A stretch of 64,000 bases of DNA from Anaerostipes hominis (ex Lee et al. 2021) (lineage in GTDB: Bacteria; Bacillota; Clostridia; Lachnospirales; Lachnospiraceae): assembly GCF_002270485.1 (NCBI RefSeq), contig NZ_NQOG01000006.1, forward strand, positions 1 to 64,000. The letters are read 5' to 3'. This document shows, piece by piece, positions 42,285-50,840 of this stretch. The notes under the pieces are model-generated. The model was not told where the DNA came from, ran no database searches, and saw nothing but the letters and a program-made list of their open reading frames with translations. Position 1 is the first letter of the stretch. Each line of letters starts with the position of its first letter. The position numbers were made by a program, and so were the translations under genes.

Positions 42285-42749
42285 ATGAAGTATGTATGTG
42301 TGGTTATTTCGGTAGCGGATATCAACGCCGCAAGAAAGTTTTATGAGGATCTATTCGGGTTAGAGGTCTATCAGGATTACGGAAGGAACATCGCTTTTAC
42401 CTGCGGTCTGGCATTACAGCAGGATTTTGACTGGCTGGTAAACATACCAAAAGAAAAGGTATTGAAGAAATCCAACAATGCAGAAGTCGTTTTTGAGGAA
42501 CAGAATTTTGACGGTTTCCTGAATAAGCTGAAAGAGTACCCGGACATTGAATATCTGGGAGAAGTCATCGAGCATAGCTGGGGACAGCGTGTGATCCGGT
42601 TCTACGACTTAGACGGGCATCTCATAGAGGTCGGCGAGGATATGAAAATGGTGATCAAGCGTTTTCTGAATACCGGAATGTCTATGGAAGAAGTGTCCGA
42701 AAGAATGGACGTTTCCATCGGGGATATGGAAAAGCTGCTAAATAGCTGA
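42285..42749 (+). CDS. VOC (glyoxalase/bleomycin-resistance fold) protein
   Basis: A 154-residue protein. ISVADINAARKFYEDLFGLEVYQDYG at the start and RFYDLDGHLIEVGEDM near the middle are a typical vicinal-oxygen-chelate module, with a C-terminal helix-turn-helix-like end (SMEEVSERMDVSIGDMEKLL). The family includes antibiotic-binding proteins and isomerases. Start at ATG 42285 after GGAG. The metal ligand set seems incomplete, so catalysis is uncertain. Confidence 0.8.
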   Translation: MKYVCVVISVADINAARKFYEDLFGLEVYQDYGRNIAFTCGLALQQDFDWLVNIPKEKVLKKSNNAEVVFEEQNFDGFLNKLKEYPDIEYLGEVIEHSWGQRVIRFYDLDGHLIEVGEDMKMVIKRFLNTGMSMEEVSERMDVSIGDMEKLLNS

Positions 42750-42786
42750 GCAGGAAAGAAAATAAGGGTTTGTTGAGGTGAATAAT

Positions 42787-42897
42787 ATGGCTTTCAAATT
42801 AGTCAATGTCGTGCCATGGGACAGAAATATAGATGAATATCGGAATATGTTTATGCTGACTGATGATAATGCAAATTTGGTTTGCCCGTTTGAGTGA
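42787..42897 (+). pseudogene. N-terminal fragment of a SAM-dependent methyltransferase
   Basis: MAFKLVNVVPWDRNIDEYRN and MFMLTDDN are the usual first residues of a family of small methyltransferases (NVVPWGRNLDEY). The frame stops after 36 codons and nothing downstream continues it. GTTGAGGTG is in front of the ATG. A cut-off gene start. Confidence 0.6.
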
Positions 42898-42934
42898 ATG
42901 AATTGAAGATATAAGGAGGACAAATGGGGTTTGT

Positions 42935-43492
42935 ATGGAAGAATCAACGAATATGAAAAGATATGTTGCGCTTTTGCGTGGTATCAATATAAGCGGAAAA
43001 AATAAGGTGCCAATGGCAGAATTAAAGAAAGTTTTTGAAGAACTTGGGTTTACAGAGGTAAAGACATATCTGAACAGTGGAAATGTGATTTTTTCAAGTG
43101 AGAAAAATAATATAGGGAGTCTTACAGGCCAGATTGAAACAATGATAAAAAATCAGTTTGGTTTGGATATTCCGGTTTTCGTCACATCAAAAGAAGATCT
43201 CAAAGACATTTTGCATCATGCACCTGACTGGTGGGGAACCGAAAATAAGGAAATCTATGATAATTTGATTTTTATTATGCCTCCAGCTACATTTGCTGAA
43301 GTATGGGACGAGATCGGAGAACCGAGGGAAGAATTAGAGAAGATAAAGGAATATAAGGAAGCGGTATTCTGGTCTTTCAATCGAAAAGATTATCAAAAGA
43401 CAAACTGGTGGCCAAAGACGGCAAGTGCGGGCATCAGCGGCAAATTGACAATAAGAACGGCAAACACCGTCAGGAAGATAGTCGGAATGTAA
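42935..43492 (+). CDS. DUF1697 family protein
   Basis: A 185-residue protein with the strong DUF1697 opening YVALLRGINISGKNKVPMAEL, LGFTEVKTYLNSGNVIFSS and PDWWGTENK. The family is widespread and uncharacterised. The ATG at 42935 is 15 bases after AAGGAGG; a second ATG at 42953 (KRYVALLRGIN) is the common family start. The C-terminal end, SGKLTIRTANTVRKI, is complete for the family. Confidence 0.85.
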   Translation: MEESTNMKRYVALLRGINISGKNKVPMAELKKVFEELGFTEVKTYLNSGNVIFSSEKNNIGSLTGQIETMIKNQFGLDIPVFVTSKEDLKDILHHAPDWWGTENKEIYDNLIFIMPPATFAEVWDEIGEPREELEKIKEYKEAVFWSFNRKDYQKTNWWPKTASAGISGKLTIRTANTVRKIVGM

Positions 43493-43586
43493 TTGCTTTC
43501 CTAAATCGGAGTTTGAAAAGAGAGGGCTTGCTGTCTTTGTTATCGTTTCGCTGAGTATAGGATGCGTTTTGGGATTAGTCGTAAAA

Positions 43587-43715
43587 TCAGGTAAAGCTGA
43601 CAATGATTGCATAGATTATATATTTACCGTCTATCATGCTTTTGACAATGGGCCAATGGAAGGTTTTTGGGGAATCATGAAAAGTGAACGCTATTATGGG
43701 AAAAGATTTACCAGC
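43587..43715 (+). mobile_element. IS3-type transposase fragment
   Basis: The frame holds FDNGPMEGFWGIMKSERYYGKRF, close to the conserved DNGPMEGFWGILKSE block of IS3/IS150-type OrfB integrases. Both sides are cut. No terminal repeats are seen. The rest of the gap up to 43808 holds a weak GGGAA/TTCCC hairpin followed by TTTTT near 43798. Confidence 0.65.
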
Positions 43716-43808
43716 AGGTATTACCTACTGGCAGAAAAAGTATTATTATTTTAATTATCTACCTGACGGGAAGCAGTTCATGTTCCCTGTCCTTTTTATA
43801 GTGATCTT

Positions 43809-44237
43809 TTATCTCAAAAAACATTTCCTCTTTATAAAATAAGCTGCAACCACAAGCATTCCCAGCACGGAACAGATTAAAAAGAATCCATTGCTGGATA
43901 TTGATTCTGTGATGAGAAAGAAACTGTCTTTGCTGAAAAATATGAGATATGCCTGACTGACAAAGGCTGCCAGGCTCCCGATGCCAACGGCTCCGGCCAA
44001 CACAGTCCAGACCGGATCGCTCAGATCGAAGGCCCCTTTTATGATCATTTCCAAAAAAATCAAAGTAAAAGCAGCGACAATAATAAAGATATTATTCCAT
44101 ATTCCATCAATCAGAATATAGCTCCTGGTTCTTAAATAAGTGTCCGCAAGCAAAAGCACAGACATTAAGAGAATCCCGTGCAACAACGCATTTTCACGCG
44201 CTTTCAGCTGTTTTTTTGTAGACGTATACTGACTCAT
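43809..44237 (-). CDS. Four-helix membrane protein of unknown function
   Basis: A 142-residue protein with four hydrophobic segments (ALLHGILLMSVLLLADTYL; IFIIVAAFTLIFLEMII; TVLAGAVGIGSLAAFVSQAYLIFF; GFFLICSVLGMLVVAAYFI) and basic ends. N-terminal TSTKKQLKARENA is cytoplasmic. I start at 44237 where GGGGAATGAG precedes the ATG. It faces the znu operon and has its own promoter at 44269-44297. Family not recognised. Confidence 0.6.
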   Translation of the reverse strand: MSQYTSTKKQLKARENALLHGILLMSVLLLADTYLRTRSYILIDGIWNNIFIIVAAFTLIFLEMIIKGAFDLSDPVWTVLAGAVGIGSLAAFVSQAYLIFFSKDSFFLITESISSNGFFLICSVLGMLVVAAYFIKRKCFLR

Positions 44238-44268
44238 AAACTCATTCCCCTTTCTCCTATGAAGTATA

Positions 44269-44297
44269 AGTATATGATAATTCGACAAAATATTCAA
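44269..44297 (-). promoter_or_regulatory. Promoter of the four-helix membrane protein gene
   Basis: On the minus strand TTGAAT (44297-44292), 17 bases, TATACT (44274-44269). Confidence 0.55.
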
Positions 44298-44317
44298 CCA
44301 CAAGAAAATTTCCATAT

Positions 44318-44346
44318 TTGCAATTCAAATTTTTTCCTGCTATTAT
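44318..44346 (+). promoter_or_regulatory. Promoter of the metal-uptake operon
   Basis: TTGCAA (44318-44323), 17 bases, TATTAT (44341-44346), 30 bases before the first gene. AATTAGATAATATAC just behind the -10 box is AT-rich and partly symmetrical, and could be a Fur-family operator, though it is not a convincing match. Confidence 0.5.
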
Positions 44347-44375
44347 ATTCAATTAGATAATATACAGAAAGGAAA

Positions 44376-45329
44376 ATGCCTGTGAAACGATGGATTGTCT
44401 TTCTGCTGTGCCTTACTGTCTGCCTGTCCGCATTATCCGGATGCGGCACCGGTAAATATTCCGACAGCAGTTCAAAAAAACTAAATGTTGTTACCACTAT
44501 TTTCCCTTACTATGATTTTGTGCGTCAAATTGGGAAAGATAAAGTAAAACTCAAAATGATCGTCACCGCGGGCAAAGACAGCCATACATTTGAACCGACT
44601 CCGGCCGATCTGATCAGCATACAGAAGGCAGATATTTTTTTCTATAACGGCGGAGCGATGGAATATTGGGTCCAAAAAATACAAAAATCCCAGGAAAACA
44701 GCGGACAGGTTTCTTATGCCTTCATGGATTCGGTCAATCCAGTGGAAGAAGAGGTGACAGAGGGGATGAGCCTTCCTAAGGAAGAAGAAGGGGAAACAGA
44801 ATATGACGAACATATTTGGACATCTCCTGTGAATGCGCAGAAAGTCGTGAAAAAAATCTGCGCCGTCTTATCAAAGGAAGATCCCGGCAACGCCCATTTT
44901 TATGAAAAGAATACAATGAATTATTTGAAAAAGCTCAAAAAATTGGACCAGGAGTTCAGAGAAACAGTAAAACACGGAAAACGCAAGCTCATAGTTTTCG
45001 GAGATAAATTCCCCATGCGCTATTTTACCGAGGAATACGGCCTCTCTTACAGGGCGGCATTCCCGGGATGCAGCGAGGAATCGGAGCCCAGCTCCCGGAC
45101 GCTTTCCTATCTGATTGACTTAGTAAAGAAAGAAGAAATACCGGTCATCTATCATATGGACTTTGGAAGCAGTAAGATCGCGGATGTGATCTGTGAAGCA
45201 TCCGGTGCCGAAAATATGACGTTTTATTCCTGCCACACCGTGACAAAACGTCAGTTTGACCAGGGCGTCACATACCTGGATCTGATGGAGAAAAATGTGA
45301 AAAATCTGGAGAAAGGACTGAGAGAATGA
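44376..45329 (+). CDS. znuA: Zinc/manganese ABC transporter substrate-binding lipoprotein
   Basis: A 317-residue lipoprotein. The signal ends in the lipobox LSGC (Cys near residue 26), so it is anchored outside the membrane. Metal-site residues: His in DSHTFEPTP, His in YDEHIWTSP, and later Asp/His in IYHMDFGSSK. An acidic loop (EEEVTEGMSLPKEEEGETE) stands where zinc proteins often have a His-rich loop, so Zn or Mn cannot be decided. ATG at 44376 is three bases from AAAGG; the GTG at 44382 has better spacing. It overlaps znuC by 4 bases. Confidence 0.9.
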   Translation: MPVKRWIVFLLCLTVCLSALSGCGTGKYSDSSSKKLNVVTTIFPYYDFVRQIGKDKVKLKMIVTAGKDSHTFEPTPADLISIQKADIFFYNGGAMEYWVQKIQKSQENSGQVSYAFMDSVNPVEEEVTEGMSLPKEEEGETEYDEHIWTSPVNAQKVVKKICAVLSKEDPGNAHFYEKNTMNYLKKLKKLDQEFRETVKHGKRKLIVFGDKFPMRYFTEEYGLSYRAAFPGCSEESEPSSRTLSYLIDLVKKEEIPVIYHMDFGSSKIADVICEASGAENMTFYSCHTVTKRQFDQGVTYLDLMEKNVKNLEKGLRE

Positions 45330-46039
45330 CATCCATTATTTCATGCAGTCATGTGGATCTTGGATATGACGGACATGTCATCGTAAAAGACTTAAATATG
45401 GAAATAGAACAGGGGGCTTATATTTCTGTCATCGGACAAAATGGCTCCGGTAAGAGCACGTTTATCAAGACGATGTTAGGTCTTGTGCGCCCTGTCTCCG
45501 GGAAAATCCGGCGCAGTCTTTCTGGAAAGGGCATCGGATATCTCCCCCAGCAGACGGAAATGCAGAAAAACTTTCCTGCAACTGCCCTGGAAGTGGTTCT
45601 GTCAGGTTTTTTAAGCCGAAAACAGCGCAGGCCTTTTTATATGAGAAAAGAAAAATTTACCGCCATGGAACAGCTAAAGAAGCTTGGAATCCCGGAGCTT
45701 TCAAAAACATGCTACCGGGAGCTTTCCGGCGGCCAGCAGCAGAGAGTCCTGCTGGCAAGAGCCTTATGCGCAACCGATCAGCTGCTGGTCCTGGACGAGC
45801 CGGTGACAGGTCTGGACCCTGGTGCCGCAAAAGAACTCTATGTCTTGCTGAAGGAACTCAACAAAAATGAGGGCATCGCAATTTTGATGGTTTCACACGA
45901 TTTGTCCAACGCCTTAAAGGATGCAGATGAGATCCTTCACATCCGGCATGAGGATTACTTTTTCGGCAGTGTCTCAGATTACCGCAGTTCTGAACATTTC
46001 CATGAAATGAATGGAGGTGCTGTCCATGGAACTATTTAA
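45326..46039 (+). CDS. znuC: Metal ABC transporter ATPase
   Basis: A 237-residue ATPase. Walker A GQNGSGKS (about residue 37), signature LSGGQQQRV, Walker B LLVLDEPVTGLDP and the switch His in VSHDLSN. It drives metal import through the permease encoded next. Starts with ATGA overlap to the lipoprotein gene. Confidence 0.95.
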   Translation: MTSIISCSHVDLGYDGHVIVKDLNMEIEQGAYISVIGQNGSGKSTFIKTMLGLVRPVSGKIRRSLSGKGIGYLPQQTEMQKNFPATALEVVLSGFLSRKQRRPFYMRKEKFTAMEQLKKLGIPELSKTCYRELSGGQQQRVLLARALCATDQLLVLDEPVTGLDPGAAKELYVLLKELNKNEGIAILMVSHDLSNALKDADEILHIRHEDYFFGSVSDYRSSEHFHEMNGGAVHGTI

Positions 46040-46847
46040 AGAAATGGTATCATATCCTTTTATTATCCGTGCTTTTATCGTGGGAATTTTGATTTCCCTC
46101 TGTGCAGCCCTGCTCGGTGTGAGTCTTGTGCTGAAAAAATTTTCCATGATCGGGGACGGACTGTCCCATGTGTCCTTCGGAGCACTTTCCATTGCAATAG
46201 CCTTCGGGATCGCTCCTTTGAAACTCTCGATTCCGGTCGTTGTCATTGCGGCATTTTTTCTCCTGAAGCTTACTGAGAGCAGCCGGATCAGCAGCGATGC
46301 GGCCATTGCTGTCATGTCGGCATCGGCTTTGGCTGCCGGGGTCTTGGTGACTTCCTTTACTACCGGTATGAATATGGATGTATACAGCTATATGTTTGGA
46401 AGCATCCTGGCCATGAGCAGAGAAGATGTACGCCTGAGTGTTTTGCTGAGTGCCGCAGTCCTTATTTTGTTTCTCTTTTGTTATCATAAAATTTTTGCTG
46501 TCACCTTTGATGAAAGCTTTGCGCGGGCATCGGGAGTAGATGTTTCCTTTTACAATTCGCTTCTTGCGATCCTGACCGCTGTCACGATTGTTATCGGCAT
46601 GAGAATGATGGGGGCCATGCTCATTTCCAGCCTGGTCATCTTTCCGGCGCTGACGGCCATGCAGATGTTTAAAAGCTTCCGGGGAGTCGTGATCTGTTCC
46701 GGCTTCCTCTCCGTCATATGTTTTTGTATCGGCCTGTCGGGGTCTTATCTCTTTTCTGCACCGGCCGGTGCAAGCATCGTCATTGCGAACCTTATAGGAT
46801 TTCTCGTATTTCGTTTGCTGAGAATGGTTGTCAGACAGAATGTTTGA
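46026..46847 (+). CDS. znuB: Metal ABC transporter permease
   Basis: A 273-residue ABC-3 family permease with eight or nine membrane segments. LGVSLVLKKFSMIGDGLSHVSFGA near residue 30 and TFDESFARASGV later are typical. Start at ATG 46026 with GGAGGTG seven bases upstream, inside the end of the ATPase gene. Confidence 0.94.
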   Translation: MELFKEMVSYPFIIRAFIVGILISLCAALLGVSLVLKKFSMIGDGLSHVSFGALSIAIAFGIAPLKLSIPVVVIAAFFLLKLTESSRISSDAAIAVMSASALAAGVLVTSFTTGMNMDVYSYMFGSILAMSREDVRLSVLLSAAVLILFLFCYHKIFAVTFDESFARASGVDVSFYNSLLAILTAVTIVIGMRMMGAMLISSLVIFPALTAMQMFKSFRGVVICSGFLSVICFCIGLSGSYLFSAPAGASIVIANLIGFLVFRLLRMVVRQNV

Positions 46848-46872
46848 TTTTCAAAACATTCTGTGATAGAAT
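46844..46872 (+). promoter_or_regulatory. Promoter overlapping the end of znuB
   Basis: TTGATT (46844-46849), 17 bases, TAGAAT (46867-46872), 31 bases before the next gene. It would let that gene be expressed apart from the metal operon. Confidence 0.5.
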
Positions 46873-46902
46873 AATTTCATTATTACAAGTTAGGAGAAAC
46901 AT

Positions 46903-47298
46903 ATGAACAAAAAGAGGAATGTGATGCTGACGATCATGAGCATCATTCTGTTATTAGCCGGGATCTTAAACCTTTTGACCAATGTCACTCTGATGACAAG
47001 CCGCAATCTGATGAAGATGGCCATGGAGCAGGTCAGGCTGAGCGGTGCGATCTTAACCGTGTACCTTGTAGTCTGCATTATCTTCGGGATGCTTGAAATA
47101 GTGTGCGGAGTTTACGGCTTAAAAGCAGCCAAACATTTTGAATTTGGAGAAACCTGCTTCCAGCTTGCCATCGCACTGGTAGCCGCCGCTGTATTCATAT
47201 TTATTTTTAATCTCTTTGTAAATGAATTTACGGCTACAAACCTGGGAGGCTTTGTTTTCCCGCTGCTTTATCTTTATTCCATCAGATTCTGCAAATAA
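46903..47298 (+). CDS. Four-helix membrane protein of unknown function
   Basis: A 131-residue protein: MLTIMSIILLLAGILNLLT, ILTVYLVVCIIFGMLEIVC, FQLAIALVAAAVFIFIFNLF and a last segment GFVFPLLYLYSI. N-terminus NKKRN is basic. TTAGGAGAAACAT precedes the ATG. It resembles small DUF-type membrane proteins of Clostridia but I cannot name the family. No catalytic motif. Confidence 0.65.
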   Translation: MNKKRNVMLTIMSIILLLAGILNLLTNVTLMTSRNLMKMAMEQVRLSGAILTVYLVVCIIFGMLEIVCGVYGLKAAKHFEFGETCFQLAIALVAAAVFIFIFNLFVNEFTATNLGGFVFPLLYLYSIRFCK

Positions 47299-47317
47299 TT
47301 TCATAAGCAGTCACTAA

Positions 47318-47347
47318 AAACAGATGATCAGCAGATTATCTGTTTTG
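47318..47347 (+). terminator. Intrinsic terminator
   Basis: AAAACAGAT and ATCTGTTTT form the stem of a hairpin ending in TTTTGTTCTT. It ends the preceding membrane-protein gene. Confidence 0.65.
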
Positions 47348-47350
47348 TTC

Positions 47351-47543
47351 TTATTCCATAGGAAAGTTCTTCGAACCTCCCTATGGAATAAAAAAGCCCT
47401 GCGGGCAAGTATGCACACAAATGCGTAAGGAAATCATTTGACTGCGTCAAATCGCATTTGGCGCACAAAGCGGAACGAGTCCCTCATGATTGAGGGATTT
47501 AGGGAGTTGAAGCGGACTTGTCCGCTTTGTTCCATAGGAAAGT
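47351..47543. ncRNA. Highly structured non-coding segment before the EndoQ-UvrD gene
   Basis: In 190 bases I see: a perfect 12-bp inverted repeat TTATTCCATAGG/CCTATGGAATAA (47351-47362, 47380-47391); CAAATGCG/CGCATTTG (47418-47425, 47453-47460) enclosing TTTGAC-tgc-GTCAAA; TCCCTCA/TGAGGGA (47480-47497); and ACAAAGCGGA/TCCGCTTTGT (47465-47474, 47521-47530), which competes with a local hairpin AAGCGGAC-tt-GTCCGCTT. CCTATGGAA at 47380 can also pair with TTCCATAGG at 47530. TTCCATAGGAAAGT occurs at both ends as a 14-base direct repeat. It could be a structured leader RNA or a small non-autonomous mobile element. No known riboswitch class is recognised. Confidence 0.5.
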
Positions 47544-47587
47544 GCGTTCTATGTAAGAATAAAACACTACGAAAGAAGGAGAATACG

Positions 47588-50500
47588 ATGTACATTGCAG
47601 ATTTACATATCCACTCCAGATATTCCAGGGCTACAAGCAAAGAGTGTGATCCGGAACATCTGGATCTCTGGGCCAGAAGAAAAGGGATTCATATTGTAGG
47701 AACCGGTGATTTTACTCATCAGGCATGGAGGGACGAGTTACAGGAAAAATTGGTGCCTGCGGAAGAAGGCCTGTATATCCTGAAAGATGAATTCCGGATA
47801 AAAGACGGGATCGCTCCGGACGGCCAGAATCCGCGCTTTGTCATCACCGGAGAGATCAGCTCTATCTATAAAAAGAACGGAAAGACAAGAAAGGTCCATA
47901 ATCTGATCCTTCTTCCGGGACTTGAAGCCGCAGATAAAATTTCCGCAAAGCTCGAGACCATCGGCAACATTCATTCCGACGGCAGGCCGATCCTCGGTCT
48001 GGACAGCCGGGATCTCCTGGAGATTCTTCTGGACATTTCTCCGGATGCGGTACTGGTGCCTGCCCATATATGGACTCCTCATTTTTCACTGTTCGGAGCC
48101 TTTTCAGGGTTTGATACGATCGAGGAGTGTTTTGAAGACTTAACGCCTCATATCCATGCGTTAGAGACAGGTCTGTCCTCCGATCCTCCTATGAACTGGA
48201 GGCTTTCGGCACTGGACTCCTTCCAGCTGATCTCAAACTCAGACGCCCACTCTCCGGCAAAACTCGGCCGGGAAGCCAATCTCCTGAACATTGAACTTTC
48301 CTATTCGGACCTCACGAGAGCCATCCAGACCGGACAGGGGCTGTACGGAACGATCGAGTTTTTCCCGGAAGAAGGAAAATATCACTTTGACGGACACCGG
48401 AAATGCGGTCTTGTGCTGACTCCGTCAGAGACAAAGGAATATGGCGGGATCTGTCCGGTCTGCAAAAAAAAGATCACCATCGGAGTCCAGCACCGGGTAG
48501 AGCAGCTGGCGGACAGGCCGGAAGATTATCTCCGGCCTGATGCGAAGCCCTTTGAGAGCCTTGTACCACTTCCGGAAGTCATTGCGGCATCTACGGGAAT
48601 GTCAGCCGGCGGAAAAAAAGTGAATGCCCAGTTTGAAAAAATGCTCTCGGAGCTTGGCCCGGAGTTTTCTATTTTAAGAGAAGTACCGCTTGAGGATATC
48701 CGGCACAGTGCGGGAGCCTGTGTAGAGGAAGGAATCCGACGTTTAAGACGGGGAGAAGTCCGTCGCGACCCCGGATATGACGGAGAATACGGAAAAATCC
48801 ATCTCATCGAAAAGGGCGAGATGGACATCATTAACGGCCAGATGACGTTTTTTGATTCTCTGGGAATTACCGCTGCAGCCGAGCATGAGAAAAAGAAGAA
48901 AAAAATCAGGCCTATGAAAAAAGAACCAGTCATGGATGCAGACGTCCTTAACGTCAGAGATACAGGGATCAACGAAGAACAGCAGGAGGCGGTCGCTGCT
49001 GAAAACAGGCCTGTTGCGGTCATCGCAGGACCGGGAACAGGAAAAACGAAAACCCTGGTAGACAAAATAGCTTATCTTGTGAAGGAGCGGAACGTGTCTC
49101 CGGCTCAGATTACAGCTGTCACATTTACAAACCAGGCGGCAGCAGAGATGAGAGAGCGGCTTGCCAAGAGGCTTGGAGGAAAACGTGCTGTCAAAGACAT
49201 GACCATCGGAACCTTTCATTCTATCTGTCTTCAGCTGCTGAAACAGCAGGGTGAGGACATTATTCTTGCCGATGAAGCAGAACTCCTCGAAGCCGCCAAA
49301 GAAACACTGACCCGTTTAGATTCAGACAAAAAGCCAAAGGACTTTTTAAAACAGATATCCAATTTTAAGAACAATGTACAAATGGAAGAATGCCTGACGA
49401 AAGAGGAGGCAGTCTGTTTTCAGGAAATTATGAGTGAGATGGGTCTTACAGATTTTGACGACCTGCTCCTGAATGTGCTTTCACAGACAGAATCACCGGT
49501 TTTACAAAACTCACAGTTTTCTTATCTTCTCGTAGATGAATTTCAGGATATTAACGACATTCAATTCCGTCTGGTGCTTTCCTGGAACCAAAACGGAAAA
49601 GAATTATTTGTCATCGGAGATCCGGACCAGTCTATCTATGGCTTCCGGGGTTCTGATTCCAGATGTTTTGCACGGCTGAAAGAAGAAGTTCCGGACCTGT
49701 ATGAAATTTATCTTAAGAAAAACTACCGGTCAACACCTGAGATCGTGGAATCTGCTCTTCAGGTGATTAGCCGGAATCCGGGAAACAAACGCTGTCTTTC
49801 GGCCGTCCGTGAACCCGGGAAACCAGTCCGTCTGGTCACTGTCTCAAATGACTGGTCCGAGGCCATTTTTATTGCAAAGGAAATTAACAGGCTCACCGGC
49901 GGCATGGATATGATGGATGCCCAGAATTATGCCGTAAAAACGGAACATCCCAGAGGCTTTGGAGAAATTGCCGTATTATACAGAACCCACCATCAGGCCA
50001 GAGCCATAGAAAAATGTCTCAGACAGGAGAGTATTCCATGCGTCATCACAGGGCGGGACAGTTTTCTTGAGGAGGACAAGGTAAAAGGTACGACTTCATT
50101 CTTTCGGTTTCTTCTCGATGAAAAGGACACGAAGGCTCTCCAGATCGCACTGAGCGCTTTTCCTGACTGTGGAAGCCTGGAAAAAGAATTCAAACAGCTT
50201 CTAAAAAAGGAGTCCCCCGGAAAGATTTTAAAGCTCTGGATGGAAAAGAACGGTCTTTTGGAAGATGAATCCCTTCTCTGCCTGTACAAGATGACTCTGT
50301 TTTATAACGATATGGCATCCTTTTTGTCTAATCTTTTGCTGGGAACAGAAGGAGACTTAAAAAGAAGCGGTGAAAAGGAATATACGTCGGATGCCGTCAC
50401 CCTGATGACTCTCCACGGGTCCAAAGGACTGGAATTTCCGGTCGTGTTCATCGCCGGCGCAAAACAGAGCAGCATACCGCTGGAATCACCTGTTTATCCT

Positions 50501-50686
50501 GCGGATAAGGAAGAGGAGAGGCGTCTGTTCTATGTAGGGATGACCAGGGCAGAAGAAGAACTGATCCTGCTCACGAGAAAAGAATCTTCTGAATTTCTTG
50601 CGGACCTGCCGCAAAAGTATACGGCAAAAGAAACCGCAGGAAAAGAACAGCCTGAGGCTACCCAGCTGTCGCTGTTTGATCTGTGA
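47588..50686 (+). CDS. Endonuclease Q-like PHP domain fused to a UvrD/Rep-type helicase
   Basis: A 1032-residue protein. Residues 1 to about 420 match Endonuclease Q: ADLHIHSRYSRATSKECDPE, GTGDFTH, PAHIWTPHFSLFG, SNSDAHSPAKLGREAN and a zinc site CGLVLTPSE ... CPVCKKK (about 272-295). EndoQ cuts DNA 5' to deaminated bases. From about residue 460 it is a superfamily 1 helicase: AGPGTGKTKTLVDK (about 480), TFTNQAAAEMRERL, DEFQDIN, GDPDQSIYGFRG and VTLMTLHGSKGLEFPVVF. The two parts suggest a repair enzyme that both nicks and unwinds. Start ATG 47588 with GAAGGAGAA upstream; the longer open frame lies in the structured region. Confidence 0.88.
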   Translation: MYIADLHIHSRYSRATSKECDPEHLDLWARRKGIHIVGTGDFTHQAWRDELQEKLVPAEEGLYILKDEFRIKDGIAPDGQNPRFVITGEISSIYKKNGKTRKVHNLILLPGLEAADKISAKLETIGNIHSDGRPILGLDSRDLLEILLDISPDAVLVPAHIWTPHFSLFGAFSGFDTIEECFEDLTPHIHALETGLSSDPPMNWRLSALDSFQLISNSDAHSPAKLGREANLLNIELSYSDLTRAIQTGQGLYGTIEFFPEEGKYHFDGHRKCGLVLTPSETKEYGGICPVCKKKITIGVQHRVEQLADRPEDYLRPDAKPFESLVPLPEVIAASTGMSAGGKKVNAQFEKMLSELGPEFSILREVPLEDIRHSAGACVEEGIRRLRRGEVRRDPGYDGEYGKIHLIEKGEMDIINGQMTFFDSLGITAAAEHEKKKKKIRPMKKEPVMDADVLNVRDTGINEEQQEAVAAENRPVAVIAGPGTGKTKTLVDKIAYLVKERNVSPAQITAVTFTNQAAAEMRERLAKRLGGKRAVKDMTIGTFHSICLQLLKQQGEDIILADEAELLEAAKETLTRLDSDKKPKDFLKQISNFKNNVQMEECLTKEEAVCFQEIMSEMGLTDFDDLLLNVLSQTESPVLQNSQFSYLLVDEFQDINDIQFRLVLSWNQNGKELFVIGDPDQSIYGFRGSDSRCFARLKEEVPDLYEIYLKKNYRSTPEIVESALQVISRNPGNKRCLSAVREPGKPVRLVTVSNDWSEAIFIAKEINRLTGGMDMMDAQNYAVKTEHPRGFGEIAVLYRTHHQARAIEKCLRQESIPCVITGRDSFLEEDKVKGTTSFFRFLLDEKDTKALQIALSAFPDCGSLEKEFKQLLKKESPGKILKLWMEKNGLLEDESLLCLYKMTLFYNDMASFLSNLLLGTEGDLKRSGEKEYTSDAVTLMTLHGSKGLEFPVVFIAGAKQSSIPLESPVYPADKEEERRLFYVGMTRAEEELILLTRKESSEFLADLPQKYTAKETAGKEQPEATQLSLFDL

Positions 50687-50731
50687 TTTCATTCAAGATT
50701 CAAGATAAAAACAAGATTCCGACACAAACCC

Positions 50732-50760
50732 TTGTATTCTGTAAACGAAAGTGTTATAAT
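50732..50760 (+). promoter_or_regulatory. Promoter of the rimP-nusA-infB operon
   Basis: TTGTAT (50732-50737), 17 bases, TATAAT (50755-50760). Confidence 0.7.
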
Positions 50761-50787
50761 TATCAATAACATAAAGCTTAACTTAAA

Positions 50788-50815
50788 GAGTGGACGTAAG
50801 TCCACTCTTATTGTT
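50788..50815 (+). terminator. Leader terminator/attenuator before rimP
   Basis: GAGTGGAC (50788-50795), GTAA loop, GTCCACTC (50800-50807), then TTATTGTTT. It lies between promoter and rimP and is suited to attenuation, possibly by NusA itself. Confidence 0.7.
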
Positions 50816-50840
50816 TGCGCAGAAAAGGAGGCAGGGCAAC

